Below, one piece after another: positions 1 through 10,210 of a stretch of 64,000 bases of DNA (position 1 is its first letter; each line of letters opens with the position of its first letter). The notes under the pieces are model-generated. The model saw only the letters and a list, made by a program, of their open reading frames with translations. It was not told the origin of the DNA and did not search any database. The DNA is taken from assembly GCA_037693485.1 (NCBI GenBank), contig CM075352.1, forward strand, positions 65,846,001-65,910,000, given 5' to 3'. The position numbers and the translations under genes are program-made. Source of the DNA: Kitagawia praeruptora. Taxonomy: Eukaryota > Streptophyta > Magnoliopsida > Apiales > Apiaceae.

Positions 1-1433
1 ACATTCTTCTCCATGGAAGCTGGGTTGATTTTTGTGGATGGAACAGGGGTTCTCTCAACAGAAGGCAGGGGTACAGGTGATTTGGGAACATTCTTTTGTG
101 ATGAACGCTTGGTGATGAAGGAAGGCACTGAAAAAGACATACCTGCATTACCACGTGAAGGGTTAGTAAAGTCAAAACAAAAGTAAAGATGGTACTCATG
201 CAGAAAACAAGTAAATCATGTTAAAAAAAAATTATGGAAAGCATGCTGCATCAAATAATGAAAAATAAAGGGAACGATGGGTGTATGCTACTAAGAATAT
301 AAGCGTGGACCTGGCTCAAGTGGGGTTCCATCAGTAAGACTTTCCTCAACAGGGGTACGGGAGTCCCCCGGAGACTTGGAACTGATTTTCTTGGAAAAAC
401 CCAAACGAAGTAATTTTTTCTTAGACAGCAGGCTAGCACCATCTCCTAGCCTTGCACTTTTTCTCAAGACCTTTTCGGCCTTTTCCAACTCCTCTCCCAC
501 TAGGATGGTCTGAGTGGGCATGTCTGGGAAGGGGTTAAACTCTTTTCGGTACTCTGGGCAATCGTAGCAATATAAGAATTGCTTGTGCCACCCTGACATT
601 CCTTTCTTGTTGCCTTTTATACATTTCCCTTGATGAATATTCCAGGTGGTAAGATAGAAGAACCCAGAGGTTTTTCCGGTTTCTTTGAGTTGGTAAAAGA
701 AACCCAACTCACGAGCAGTCAATTCAACTTGGAACATGGAATCGTAAAGGATGTACATGCATATAGCCATACGATATGAGTTTGGAGTAAGTTGCAAGGG
801 AGCAAGCTTGTAAGTATCAAGGATATCAAGAATAAAAGGATGAAGGGGCAGTGACAACCCTAATCTGAAAAACTGAGCAGATAACACGGCACATGGAATG
901 ACTTGGTCTGTTTCAAAGTTAGAGAAATCGTGACATCTTTCTTCTGGCTGAGGTACAACCAATGAACACCCAGGGTTGCAAGCTTCAAGGAGATTTCCCA
1001 ATTTTTGGGCGGTCATAGAAGTCTGTGTTTTGGCACAAGAAAGCTGAGGGGTAGCAGCACTAGAAGTCTGGATAGGGGAAATTCTGTTTGGACTTATGCT
1101 AGTCTCAGGAAGATCATCGAAGGGTTCAACTGCTAGAGATACATGCCCCAACGAATCAATCTCCTCCTCAGACACATGGGAATCAGAACTAACAGTAGTG
1201 GGTACAAGTGAAGAAGGATCTAAAGAGTGAGATTTAAGGGAAATTTGGGCAGAAGTGGGGTCAAGAACTTTGACTTTGGAACGAGTACGGCCACTCACTG
1301 TGGAAGCTATAGGAGGGAATCTGGATATGGGATTGGGTGAGGAAAATGAGTCACCTTCGGAGGCTTCTGCCATCTGAGAAATCTCTTTGGCAATGGAAGC
1401 CGGAGACCTACCCGTTGTGGATTGGCTCGACAT
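1..1433 (-). CDS. Antisense gene of element A, Transposase_28-like ('putative gypsy type transposon') protein, partial
   Basis: Minus-strand, two coding exons visible: 1433-311 and 142-1, running off the left edge. The start chosen is the ATG at 1433-1431, because a pyrimidine-rich splice acceptor (ctgtgtgcag) ends exactly at that ATG; the open frame continues 20 codons upstream but inside the inferred leader intron. The first coding exon ends GAG CCA G at 311 with GT following. The next exon begins at 142 after TGCAG and keeps the frame (phase 1), giving a Ser/Pro-rich continuation. Near residue 195-235 the protein has the hydrophobic block GLSLPLHPFILDILDTYKLA followed by LQLTPNSYR, the signature I associate with the plant 'putative gypsy type transposon' family (PF04195). 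No catalytic motif is visible and its biochemical role is unknown. It is oriented opposite to the 3' LTR at 2926-3829, as known for extra antisense ORFs in Tat-lineage Ty3 elements. Family call is from memory; exon structure is inferred. Confidence 0.65.
143..310 (-). other. Inferred intron of the antisense gene in A
   Basis: Minus-strand GT at 310-309 and AG at 144-143 (context tgcag). Removing it joins two open reading frames in phase. Without splicing the upstream exon runs into TAG at 293-291. Confidence 0.55.
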
Positions 1434-2310
1434 CTGCACACAGAAAAGCAGTGTGAGTTCCAAGTCTCTGGAGCAATTTTTGAGGAACGGCAATTGTCAT
1501 ATTAAGAAAAAGACAGTGGAGGAGTATTATAGGGGTTCAAGGATGGGAACCCCCAATTTACCCAGGATCGTTTCTTCTCATTTCAACAAAGGGGAATGGC
1601 AGTAGGCATCCCAATTCATCCTGGGGTTCATATAAGGGAAACCCACAAAATAGGCTTTATATAGAAAGGAGGAAAGGAAACGACAAGTGGGGCGTTATTC
1701 CCAAACAGGTTCTGGGAGACTGTACCTATCCCTGAAGGGGTACAAACGAAGAACCCCTAAAAAAAAAGGGTGAAAGGTCTGAAGCAACTCCTAATAGTCT
1801 TGGATAAAGGCTCAAATTAGGTAGGGTATATGCAGGGGTCGGTTGCCATAAAGTTCAAATACACTATCAAAACGTCAATTAAGGACAGAATAGGAGGGAT
1901 GAACAAGGGGAAGAGTTAAACCAGCATACAATTGATGGGCATACGCATGCATACACGGGAATTTGAACAGATAAAAGTAAAAAAAACTCAACACAGGATA
2001 AGGATATTCACTTGGTTCAACATGCATCTACAGATGGTGGGCGAATCATAGAAGAAATGATGAACAAAGCAAATCAAATACGCAATGGACATAAATATGA
2101 AATGTAAACACCAACGGGTACACAATGACATGTTTATAAATCATTAAGCATGGGAAAGTGTGGAGATTAATATGAGAGGGGAAAGAAGGAATACCTGTGA
2201 AGCGAAGAGGATGGCCGGAAAATGGGAACTTTCGCCGGGATGGAAGTCTGAGAAGGCGAACCGCTTGGAGTAAAAGAGAGAAAGAGTTTTTTTGCTGTAG
2301 AAAAAAGTGA
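1434..2310 (-). other. Untranslated first exon and leader intron of the antisense gene in A
   Basis: On the minus strand, untranslated exon sequence runs from roughly 2310 down to 2195 and ends CACAG. GT at 2194-2193 opens a T-rich leader intron of about 761 bp, which closes with a pyrimidine tract and CAG at 1436-1434 directly before the ATG. The short open frames in this leader (for example 2384-2046) look like chance readings of the UTR and intron. The transcription start is an estimate from the TATA position. Confidence 0.5.
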
Positions 2311-2329
2311 AAATGGGAAAATGGTGTGA

Positions 2330-2385
2330 AGAGGTGTGCATATAAGGGCGTGGGGATACGAACAGATAGGCCACGTGTCTCCATC
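2330..2385 (-). promoter_or_regulatory. Candidate promoter of the antisense gene in A (G-box plus TATA)
   Basis: Reading the minus strand, a G-box-like CACGTGGC near 2370-2378 is followed about 30 bp later by CCTTATATGC near 2337-2346, which fits a TATA box. The inferred leader exon starts just downstream. No transcript evidence is available here. Confidence 0.45.
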
Positions 2386-2907
2386 CGGTCAATCCCGTGT
2401 ATGGAATTTTCTTTTTATTTAAAAAATATAATAAGTATTAAGAGTGTTTTGGAAAATGAAGAAGAATGAATGTAGACTGGTGGAAGGCTAAATACATTGG
2501 GTTTATTGGAGAAGTAGAGTGGTTATATGGAATTCAAATTCCGAAATATTAGAGTTGCTATGGGATTCGAAATTCAGGCAATTAAAGACCAACTAGGACT
2601 TTGTTTACTTCAGGGGTTATTATCTGAAAGGAATAATTATCCCAAGCGAATTATTAAGTCCCCAAACAGGTATGCGTTTATACAAAGGGTGATAAATTTA
2701 GGAGGTCCAACGGCTACACCCACAAATTGGGGGACATTGAATCTCAGGGTACAGGCGAAGGGGTACGGTCACGAGCACGGATACTTCCTGGTTGAATCCC
2801 TTGTTTCCTACAATGAGTACGCTCGCGTAGGCTTAGGGGTTCGCCTGGATTAGAGGGGTGATGGGGGTATGGATGACATTAGGTTCCTTTTGCATTCAAA
2901 TGGCTAC
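2386..2907. other. Spacer between antisense promoter and polypurine tract of A
   Basis: No gene supported. It contains an open frame of 108 codons (2527-2853, plus) that shows no recognisable motif and sits in the hypervariable region before the 3' LTR. Confidence 0.4.
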
Positions 2908-2925
2908 AAGGAACCGGGGGGTAGT
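2908..2925 (+). other. Polypurine tract of element A
   Basis: The purine-rich run caaggaaccggggggtagt lies immediately before the LTR that begins TGTTGTG. It marks plus-strand DNA priming and shows that element A reads left to right, opposite to its gene at 1-1433. Confidence 0.6.
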
Positions 2926-3829
2926 TGTTGTGCCCAAAATCCGCCTTGGACTTGATTTTAGGCCCACTAAGGTTATGGACTCGAAACAGGTGGATATGGA
3001 TGGATAGATGGAGCTAAGGGGTAAGTATGGTAATGTAGTATGCCTTATAAATAGACTGGAGGACAGGGTTCTGGCATCTAGTTTGAGGTATGTTCATGCA
3101 GGGATGCATGCATATGAACCCTGGATAAGGGTGAAACTGTGTGAAGGCCAGGCAGGGGTTCGCCTGGGTAGCAGATGGTCAGGTTGGGGGTACGCGCATG
3201 AACCCCAAAGGTTTCCAGAAAATAAACCAGCGGGCTCATAATCGCCTATATTATAGGAGATTGGATAATGCACGTCGTATCATCCTTCAGGATATCTCCT
3301 AAACAATAGGAACGGCATAACAGTAACAATTATCAAGGATTAACATCATATATATATGGAATATATATATATGCGTGTATGTATCGATATACCACAGGAA
3401 AAACGGGAATTATCAGAAGGCTAACAAACTGGATAATCAGGTGGATGGTGATAAAGGATCATGGCAGGTTGGTTAGGGAGGATGAGGCTTATCATATCGT
3501 GGGAATTATCAAAGAACTACATGGGACTTGATCCCTTATAAATATGAGGGTATGTAGGCCATTTGCAGGGGTTAGACACACATACACACCTCTAACACTT
3601 GCTCCTAGCTGTGAATATTGGATTGAATAGGTCATATTCGATCATCATAGCCTGGAGTACCTTGCAAATTCAGTCCATAAAATCATTACCCTTCCATTCG
3701 AATTAGGGTTTATGAAACTAGGGTTTGTGGCTCGTATTTCAGTTTATTTAAATTGTTATTCTTGGATTATTCCTGGATTATTCTTGTTAAATTCTTATTG
3801 AAGTGTTGTACCAATTTTCCCTCACAACA
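2926..3829 (+). mobile_element. 3' LTR of Tat-like element A
   Basis: The 904-bp segment begins TGTTGTG and ends CACAACA, a perfect 7-bp inverted terminal repeat. It is preceded by a polypurine tract and contains a TATA-like CTTATAAATA near 3535. It is followed directly by GGCAT and the 3' part of the LTR of element B. In B's other LTR the same GGCAT (19845-19849) is continuous with upstream LTR sequence, so A inserted into B's 5' LTR and GGCAT should be its target duplication. The 5' LTR and gag-pol of A lie left of the window. Confidence 0.7.
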
Positions 3830-4244
3830 GGCATCAAACTATAGCAAATGCGGCTGTGGTAGGATCGAGGTATGTGGGGAAGGGACACCAATCACTGTTC
3901 CAATGGTGGCTCACTGTAGCTTTGACGGCACAACAAGTGGGCAACCAAGTGGGTAAACAGTGATTGAGAGTCCTAGCCTATAAATACCTCTGTTCTACAC
4001 ATAAGGTGAGATATACAATTTCAATAGCATAAACTTATTACTCATTCTCTCCCTTCACACAGATACATTTTCACCCGTTTCGATTATTATTATTTCGATT
4101 ACTGATTCTCACACCGGAGGTGCTTGACGGCCACCACCCCCGGGCAAGCATTGTTTTGCAGACACCCTAAACTCAGGTGAAGTAACACCGGAACAGTGCT
4201 CGGAACAGTGATCGGAAGCCATTAATCGACCGTGAAAATTATCA
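3830..4244 (+). repeat. 5' LTR of element B, 3' part only
   Basis: It aligns without gaps to 19845-20259, ending TTATCA at 4244. A TATA box (cctataaatacc, near 3978-3989) and a likely start region follow. The first 240 bp of the LTR are missing because A is inserted here; they should lie left of A, outside the window. Confidence 0.8.
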
Positions 4245-4266
4245 TTTGACGCTAGAAGGAGGGCAT
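4245..4266 (+). other. Primer-binding region of element B
   Basis: Immediately after the LTR end is tttgacgctagaaggagggc. It resembles the TTTGGCGCTAGAAGGAGGGC-type start that I recall from Tat-lineage elements. Which tRNA primes it is not determined. Confidence 0.5.
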
Positions 4267-4727
4267 TTTTTCCTTAAGAAAAGCCTCCACCAGCTCTACC
4301 ATCTCAGCACTGGGCGAACCAATATGCGTGCGTTCGTTGTCAAAAACGGACCCGTTGTAAGAAAAATGTCCACTGGCAACAAAATATTCGCCATTAATCA
4401 AATGAGCATTCAACTCTTACAACATTCAACATCGAGCCCGCTGTCCGCTGTTACACAGAAATCCAACCTACAAGTCCCTAGACGGGCAAGCATCTTACTA
4501 CAATAGCAAAATTATCAAAGCCCCCTAGACGGGCAGGCTACTGACTATGGATTCCAATCTACGGTTAAAGAACTAAGTCCCCTAGACGGGCAGGCTAATG
4601 ACTATGGATTTCAGTCCACGGTTACAAAGCCAAGCCCCCAAAACGGATAAGTTCACGACTATGGATTACAATCTACGGTTACATAGAAAAGTCCATAGAG
4701 TGGGCAAGCGACCATCTACAAAAGCAA
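4267..4727 (+). repeat. Leader of B with diverged repeat units
   Basis: Three or four loosely related units recur (cctagacgggcaggcta followed by gactatggatt and cacggtta). They grade into the regular 47-bp array to the right. The 86-codon open frame at 4246-4506 has no recognisable motif and I do not call it a gene. Confidence 0.55.
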
Positions 4728-5056
4728 AGTCCCTTAAGCGGGGAAGCAACCAACTACAATAGCAAATTTCTTAAAGTCCCTTAAGCGGGGAAGCAACCAA
4801 CTACAATAGCAAATTTCTCAAAGTCCCTTAAGCGGGGAAGCAACCAACTACAATAGCAAATTTCTTAAAGTCCCTTAAGCGGGGAAGCAACCAACTACAA
4901 TAACAAATTTCTCAAAGTCCCTTAAGCGGGGAAGCAACCAACTACAATAGCAAATTTCTACAAGTCCCTTAAGCGGGGAAGCTACCAACTACAATAGCAA
5001 ATTTTTACAAGTCCTTTAAGCGGGGAAGCTACCAACTACAATAGCAACCAACAAAG
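4728..5056 (+). repeat. Tandem array, 7 units of 47 bp
   Basis: Units start with AGTCCCTTAAGCGGGGAAGC at 4728, 4775, 4822, 4869, 4916, 4963 and 5010 (one unit has TCCTTTAAG). The spacing is exactly 47 bp, and each unit ends in a caactacaatagcaaattt-type tail. Confidence 0.9.
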
Positions 5057-5060
5057 TCTA

Positions 5061-5362
5061 AGTCCCCTGGTGGGCATCAAATATCAACAAAGAAGTTATC
5101 TATCACAAGATGTATAAAATTTGTCTAAGTCCCCTGGTGGGCATCAAATATCAACAAAGAAGTTATCTATCACAAGATGTGCAAAATTTGTCTAAGTCCC
5201 TTGGTGGGCATCAAATATCAACAAAGAAGTTATCTATCAGAAGATGTGCAAAATTTGTCCAAGTCCCCTAGTGGGCATCAAATATCAACAAAGAAGTTAT
5301 CTATCACAAGATGTGTAAAATTTGTCTAAGTCCCCTGGTGGGCATCAAATATCAACAAAGAA
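5061..5362 (+). repeat. Tandem array, 4.5 units of 67 bp
   Basis: Units start with AGTCCCCTGGTGGGCATC (with small variations) at 5061, 5128, 5195, 5262 and 5329; the last is partial. It abuts the 47-bp array and shares the AAGTCCC opening, so both probably grew from one precursor. The array underlies the end of the antisense reading frame. Confidence 0.9.
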
Positions 5363-6037
5363 GCAGCTACATGCAGATGTGAAAATACGCGTTTGAGACT
5401 TTACAAATTGGAGCTTATAGAAGGGTTTCGCACGGCTGGATTTAACATCAAAGAGACAGAAAAAGGCCCTGAATGTAGGCTGTGTATTCATGGCCTCATT
5501 ACTAGCTATAAACCAGTTAATGGCCCTTATCGAGTTGGGAGACATTTGAGCCAACGGACAGCGGAAGTACAATCGAAATAAATCCATCGGAAACTTGTGT
5601 GGCGGCAACCGAAAACCCGCCCTGAAATGACTTACGGGTATACAAACAGAATCATCATCAAAACGATGGTACAACTTCTCACCAGGTACTGGCCGTCTCC
5701 AGAAATAGCCATCTTCAATTCGAAACATTCTTTCGACATAATCCCCCCAGTCATCAGCTTTAAAAGTGTTGTCCTGTTGCAAATGAGGAAATTCGGCAAA
5801 TCTAGCATCCATGTCCGCCTTCGAATACGAGGTTGGCAACACGTTGCTCGCACGCCACAAGCTCTCACAACTTTCAAAGTACTTATAGCGGTTCCTCCGC
5901 AACACAGTCGGATAACTCAACGGACCTATGTCCGCCCACCAGCCATACATGTTAACCAACGACCGTCTCTCTCCACTGGCGGGCTCTACAAATTCATCAC
6001 CCATCTGCAGACATTGACACAATTCATCAATTACTAC

Positions 6038-9000
6038 TGTAATATCTGGGAATTTCGTACTCTATAAATAATATTATTTGGCATTAAAATATTATTGTGT
6101 GCCTTAATTGATGAGTCATTACATGTTTGTATGATTGTGAATATGTGTTACGTGTCTAACTGCTAGATGTGTTGTGAAATTTTATTAAAATTCTGTATAG
6201 CTTTTAAATGTTAAAACATGATTTTATTTGCGCTTAAAATTTTTTATAAAATTCTTGGAGTTAGTAAAAATCATGAAATTTCTTGTTTTATTATCCTTAT
6301 GCATTTAAAGACTTTTTAAAAATAAAAGTTTAATTTATTTTCGCATTTAAATATTTTACAAGGATTTTTCCAATTATTTTCCTTTTTAAAATATTAAAAC
6401 TTGTAAAATTCAAATCTTTTCATAAAATGATTTTTAAAATGTTTTAAAAATATATTGAGGAAGAGAATTCCATATTTTAATTTTATGTGTCAATAAATTA
6501 TTTTTGGATCCAAAATATCTTGTAAATAGAATTATTTTTACAAGTCTTTTATTTAATTAAAAGATGTATCAATAAAATGTAATTAAAATACATATGTGTG
6601 TGTTAGTAGGCTTGGACAAAACCCTCCCCTCCCCCTTATTTTTTTCATTCGGCCGAGAGCAACACCCCCCCTACTGACTTCATCGTTTCTCTCAAGAACC
6701 CTCATAACCTCCATTGATTCTCAAGCTTAATCCAAGGTAATTCCTCCATTCAAACCCCACACTATTATACATAAAAACACTCCTCTTGTCATCCTCTACA
6801 AACCCATGGTTTTAAATTTCAATTTCTTTACTTTTCCAATTTAGGTTTTTTTTCGAAAATCAAAGAATCAAGGTAAGTTTTGTGGGTATTTTGATTGGGT
6901 GTTCCTCCATGGTAGAGACCCACGAATTTTGGGCTCTCCGGAGAACCCTAACCTTCGACCATGATCATAGAGAGGGCCAAGGATTACATGCATGTGCTTA
7001 TTTGATGATTTTGTATAATTGCTAAGTGTAATATGGATGCATGTGAGTTTTTATAACTTTTTATGTTGATTTTGATGATGGGTTTGAGTTTTTATAAGAT
7101 TTCAAGTTGTGGGTATGCTTGTTTTGTTAGTTGATGATTGTTAGTAGGTGTCAAATTAAGAAGGTTAGTGATTTTGATGATTTAATGTTATGAACTTTGA
7201 TGGGTTAAGTTTATAAATTGATTTTGATTGTAAAATTTATAAGTAACATTGGTGGATATGTGAGATTATGGTTTTGTGAATTGATATGCATGTAAGTAAT
7301 GGTGTATGTCATTGTGAGGGTTTTGTATGTGATTGTTGGTGAAGAAGAGGGAGAGGCCGAGAGAGATTGATGGAGGAGGGAGAGAGACCGAGAGGGAGGA
7401 AGAGAGAGGGAGAGAGGGAGAAGCCGAGAGAGAGAGGGAGAGAGGGAGAGAGAGAGGCCGAGAGGCCGAGAGAGGGAGGAAGAGAAGAGAGATTGTGGGA
7501 ATTGTGTGAATTATTGTGAGTTACTTGCTTGAATTGTTTAAGTGCTAATTGATTAAATTGTTACATGAATTAATTGGTTGCATGATTGAATTGCTATGTG
7601 AATTTGAGTTATGAATTGCTTAATGAGTCGTAGTGGAGAGAGTAGGATAACCTAGGATTGCTTGGTGATTGTAGTAGTCGATTGGTGATGAAGTTGTAGC
7701 CATTGGAGGTGCATTGTGTTGTTTTGTGATTGATTGAGACCGATTATATTCGGTATGGTTTGACGACTATACAAAGGAGATGCCGCCGAAATTTCTAAAA
7801 ATATAATAAGTGATTTCCAAAACCCTAAAGGCACATCTCCAATGTTAAGTCGTAGAATCATTATAGTACTATACCATACTACATTGTATGTTAAGTGAAT
7901 TGTGTGCTAAGTGACTTACATGACTTATGTGTTTACATGTATATATGTATGTGTATAACATGATTATATCGATGGGGCGTTAGCATTATTAGGATTGCTT
8001 TGTGATATGTAAACAAAAGAGGGGAAAATAAGATATTGTTTATTATTATTTTTATTATAGGTCCGAGTAGGAGGCCTGGCAAGGAGCCGATTGAGGAGGA
8101 CGCTATCTAGTTTGAACTCGTGATTTAAGGCAAGTGTACTATCTTACCTTGTTGATACCATATATTGAATGCCATGAGATATTGAATTGTTAGTTTGTCA
8201 CAAACTATTTCTTTCCGACCCTATTATTGTTTCATACCTTGTGATTGAATCATACTCTTTGAACTTGAACTTGACTTGTCTTGTTAATCGATGACCACAT
8301 CGCTTGGAAACCTTTTCGTATTTTCTTGAATTCTTGAACCCTTGAATCAACTATATAAACGTCGTCTTGTTTGATGAATTCTTTTCTACCTTAAAACACT
8401 GATTAATTCTTGACTTATTTCCTTGACTTAACCAAGTTATACTAAACAGAATCCCAACTTCTAAGAATCCTAATTGATTAACTTTCTTCTTTTAACCTTG
8501 TCATTTATTCGAAAATCTGAAAAATCATTCATTTGAAATCCGAGAATCCTATTCATGCTTATTAGCAACTTGATATAACGTTGATAATCTTGTTTCTTTG
8601 AGATGAATTGAAATTGATAAACATTGTTTAACCTTAATGGAATTGGATGGAATGTTACTTTGACCGAGGCGCCGGTCCAAATCATGTTACTATTATAGGC
8701 CAATGTGTGCCTGGGATCCCTTTATATTTGATGAACACCGTATTGGATATGCGGGTTCGGAGCTCTGTCGTGGGCTGATCACCCAGCGTTGCTCGTAGCG
8801 TCTTATCAGATATTCCAATTCCTTCTCATTTTATTTTGATATTGATTCAGTTGATACAGTTCATTTGCAGATTTCATATCTTGCTTTACGGTTGAATTAT
8901 TTTGCCAGTCTTATATTGTTGTTTATGCACTTGCTGAGCAATTGGCTCAATGATATTATTTTTCCTTAACCTTTCAGTGAAACTCGAAGATGGTAAGGAC

Positions 9001-9303
9001 TCTTGAGACCGCGCGTAAGAATTGTGGTGGTTCAGGTGTAGCCTATAGGAGGCAGTTCCAGGTAGAAGGGAGTGACGATCTGATGGATCTTGTTTTGCTA
9101 GACTTTTGACTTAGTCTGTAATCTTTTGAACTTAGAATAATTTGTGGTCTGTAATAAATAATTGGTTTTGAATTGGTAGTTATATTGTTTCAAACTCTTA
9201 CCTGTTGGCGATCTAGGCGTGGGGTTGGTAATGTCTAAATAATTAATATGCATGCTTTACCATTATCTAGTTAATTTTGATTAAGGGATTTGGGGCCATC
9301 ACA
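6038..9303 (+). repeat. 5' LTR of element C
   Basis: It starts TGTAATATC and ends CATCACA just before the primer-binding site. It contains a GA-rich stretch near 7345-7495 made of GAGAGGCCGAGAG-type words. No protein-coding gene is supported; the short open frames inside it recur in both LTRs simply because the LTRs are copies. Confidence 0.95.
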
Positions 9304-9307
9304 GGTT

Positions 9308-9320
9308 TGGTATCAGAGCC
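9308..9320 (+). other. Primer-binding site of element C
   Basis: TGGTATCAGAGCC lies 4 bases after the LTR end and is complementary to the 3' end of initiator methionine tRNA, the usual primer for this lineage. Confidence 0.85.
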
Positions 9321-9506
9321 ACAGGTTTGAGTCACTGAACAATATAGGTTTAGGTAACAAGATAGATCACATTTTCAATAATCACTTAGGATTAAAATAG
9401 GAACTCACTTAGAATGTAAATAGTATGATATTTCTAAAAGAATAGGATTGATTGACCCCTATTATCGAGAGTGTTTAAGTAGTATGCTTCTAAGTTTTAT
9501 CTGACG

Positions 9507-9507
<1 letters not shown>

Positions 9508-9538
<31 letters not shown>
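9508..9538. repeat. (TA)n microsatellite
   Basis: About 15 alternating TA units lie in the leader between primer site and gag of C, directly upstream of the extra open frame and a TTGGCAG acceptor-like sequence. Confidence 0.9.
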
Positions 9539-9539
<1 letters not shown>

Positions 9540-9541
<2 letters not shown>

Positions 9542-9882
9542 ATTGGCAGCGACAGAGGGCACCAGGACCTTCAGCTCCACCTCCGGCCGAGATAGCAGAT
9601 ACTGTACCTTTGCCCGTCTATCAGGATTTGCTTAGGGAGTGTGATCATCTTTATGGTGAGAACGCTCAGCTTCAGAGGAGAGTTGATGCATTGTATAATG
9701 ATGATGAGGATGTACCCGAGGATCACGTCCCGACTCTTGCATCCAGGCTTCAGTCACTCACCGAGACGGCTAACGAGAGGCTTCGCGCTATGGTACCTCA
9801 TCGAGATTGGGAGAGTTATACGATGGTGCAGATGATGGTGGACGAGCTTCAGCGTGTGATCAGCCATTTGATGGATAACTAG
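9540..9882 (+). CDS. Extra open frame between primer site and gag in element C
   Basis: The open frame reaches from about 9540 to TAG at 9880-9882. It has no ATG near its start; the first candidate is TTG at 9610, and the first in-frame ATG is about 60 codons later. The text ends a Pro/Ala-rich run and continues as a charged, heptad-like sequence (DHLYGENAQLQRRVDALY) that looks like a coiled coil. A splice-acceptor-like TTATTGGCAG at about 9540-9549 could supply a start from upstream. I do not recognise a domain. It may be a remnant or an accessory gag-region peptide. Confidence 0.35.
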
Positions 9883-10210
9883 TTTTATGCTTTGGGTTTT
9901 ATGAGATGGCTTATAGTATAGCCATATGATTATCAGACTTATGTTAGACTTTATCGTACTTTCAGTTTCGGTTTTCGAACTTTATGTTGGTTGGTACTTT
10001 GAACTGTTGGATTTGGGTTATCGATGGATGTCATCGGTACCGTATCGTTATTATTATTACCGTTTCCCTTTTTCGTATTATTTGGGCGCGTGAGATTGTT
10101 TAAATTTTAGGTTGTACCATGTCATATTAGAACTGTTAGACCATATTGTGCCATGTTGCGGTTAGACGTATGTTTGTGGATAAATAGATGCTTGTTTAAT
10201 ATTCAGAAAG

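Noticed and set aside
2527..2853. 108-codon plus-strand open frame
   Set aside because: No motif, no promoter, in the variable region before the 3' LTR of A; likely chance.
4246..4506. 86-codon frame right after the B primer site as a gag start
   Set aside because: No gag motif; the text is the leader running into the repeat units.
4728..5362. Regular repeats as a CRISPR array
   Set aside because: Units are contiguous without unique spacers, and the context is plant retrotransposon.
7652..8703. Minus-strand frames of 69 and 77 codons, repeated identically at 16544-17595
   Set aside because: Identity only reflects the two LTRs of C; no family resemblance.
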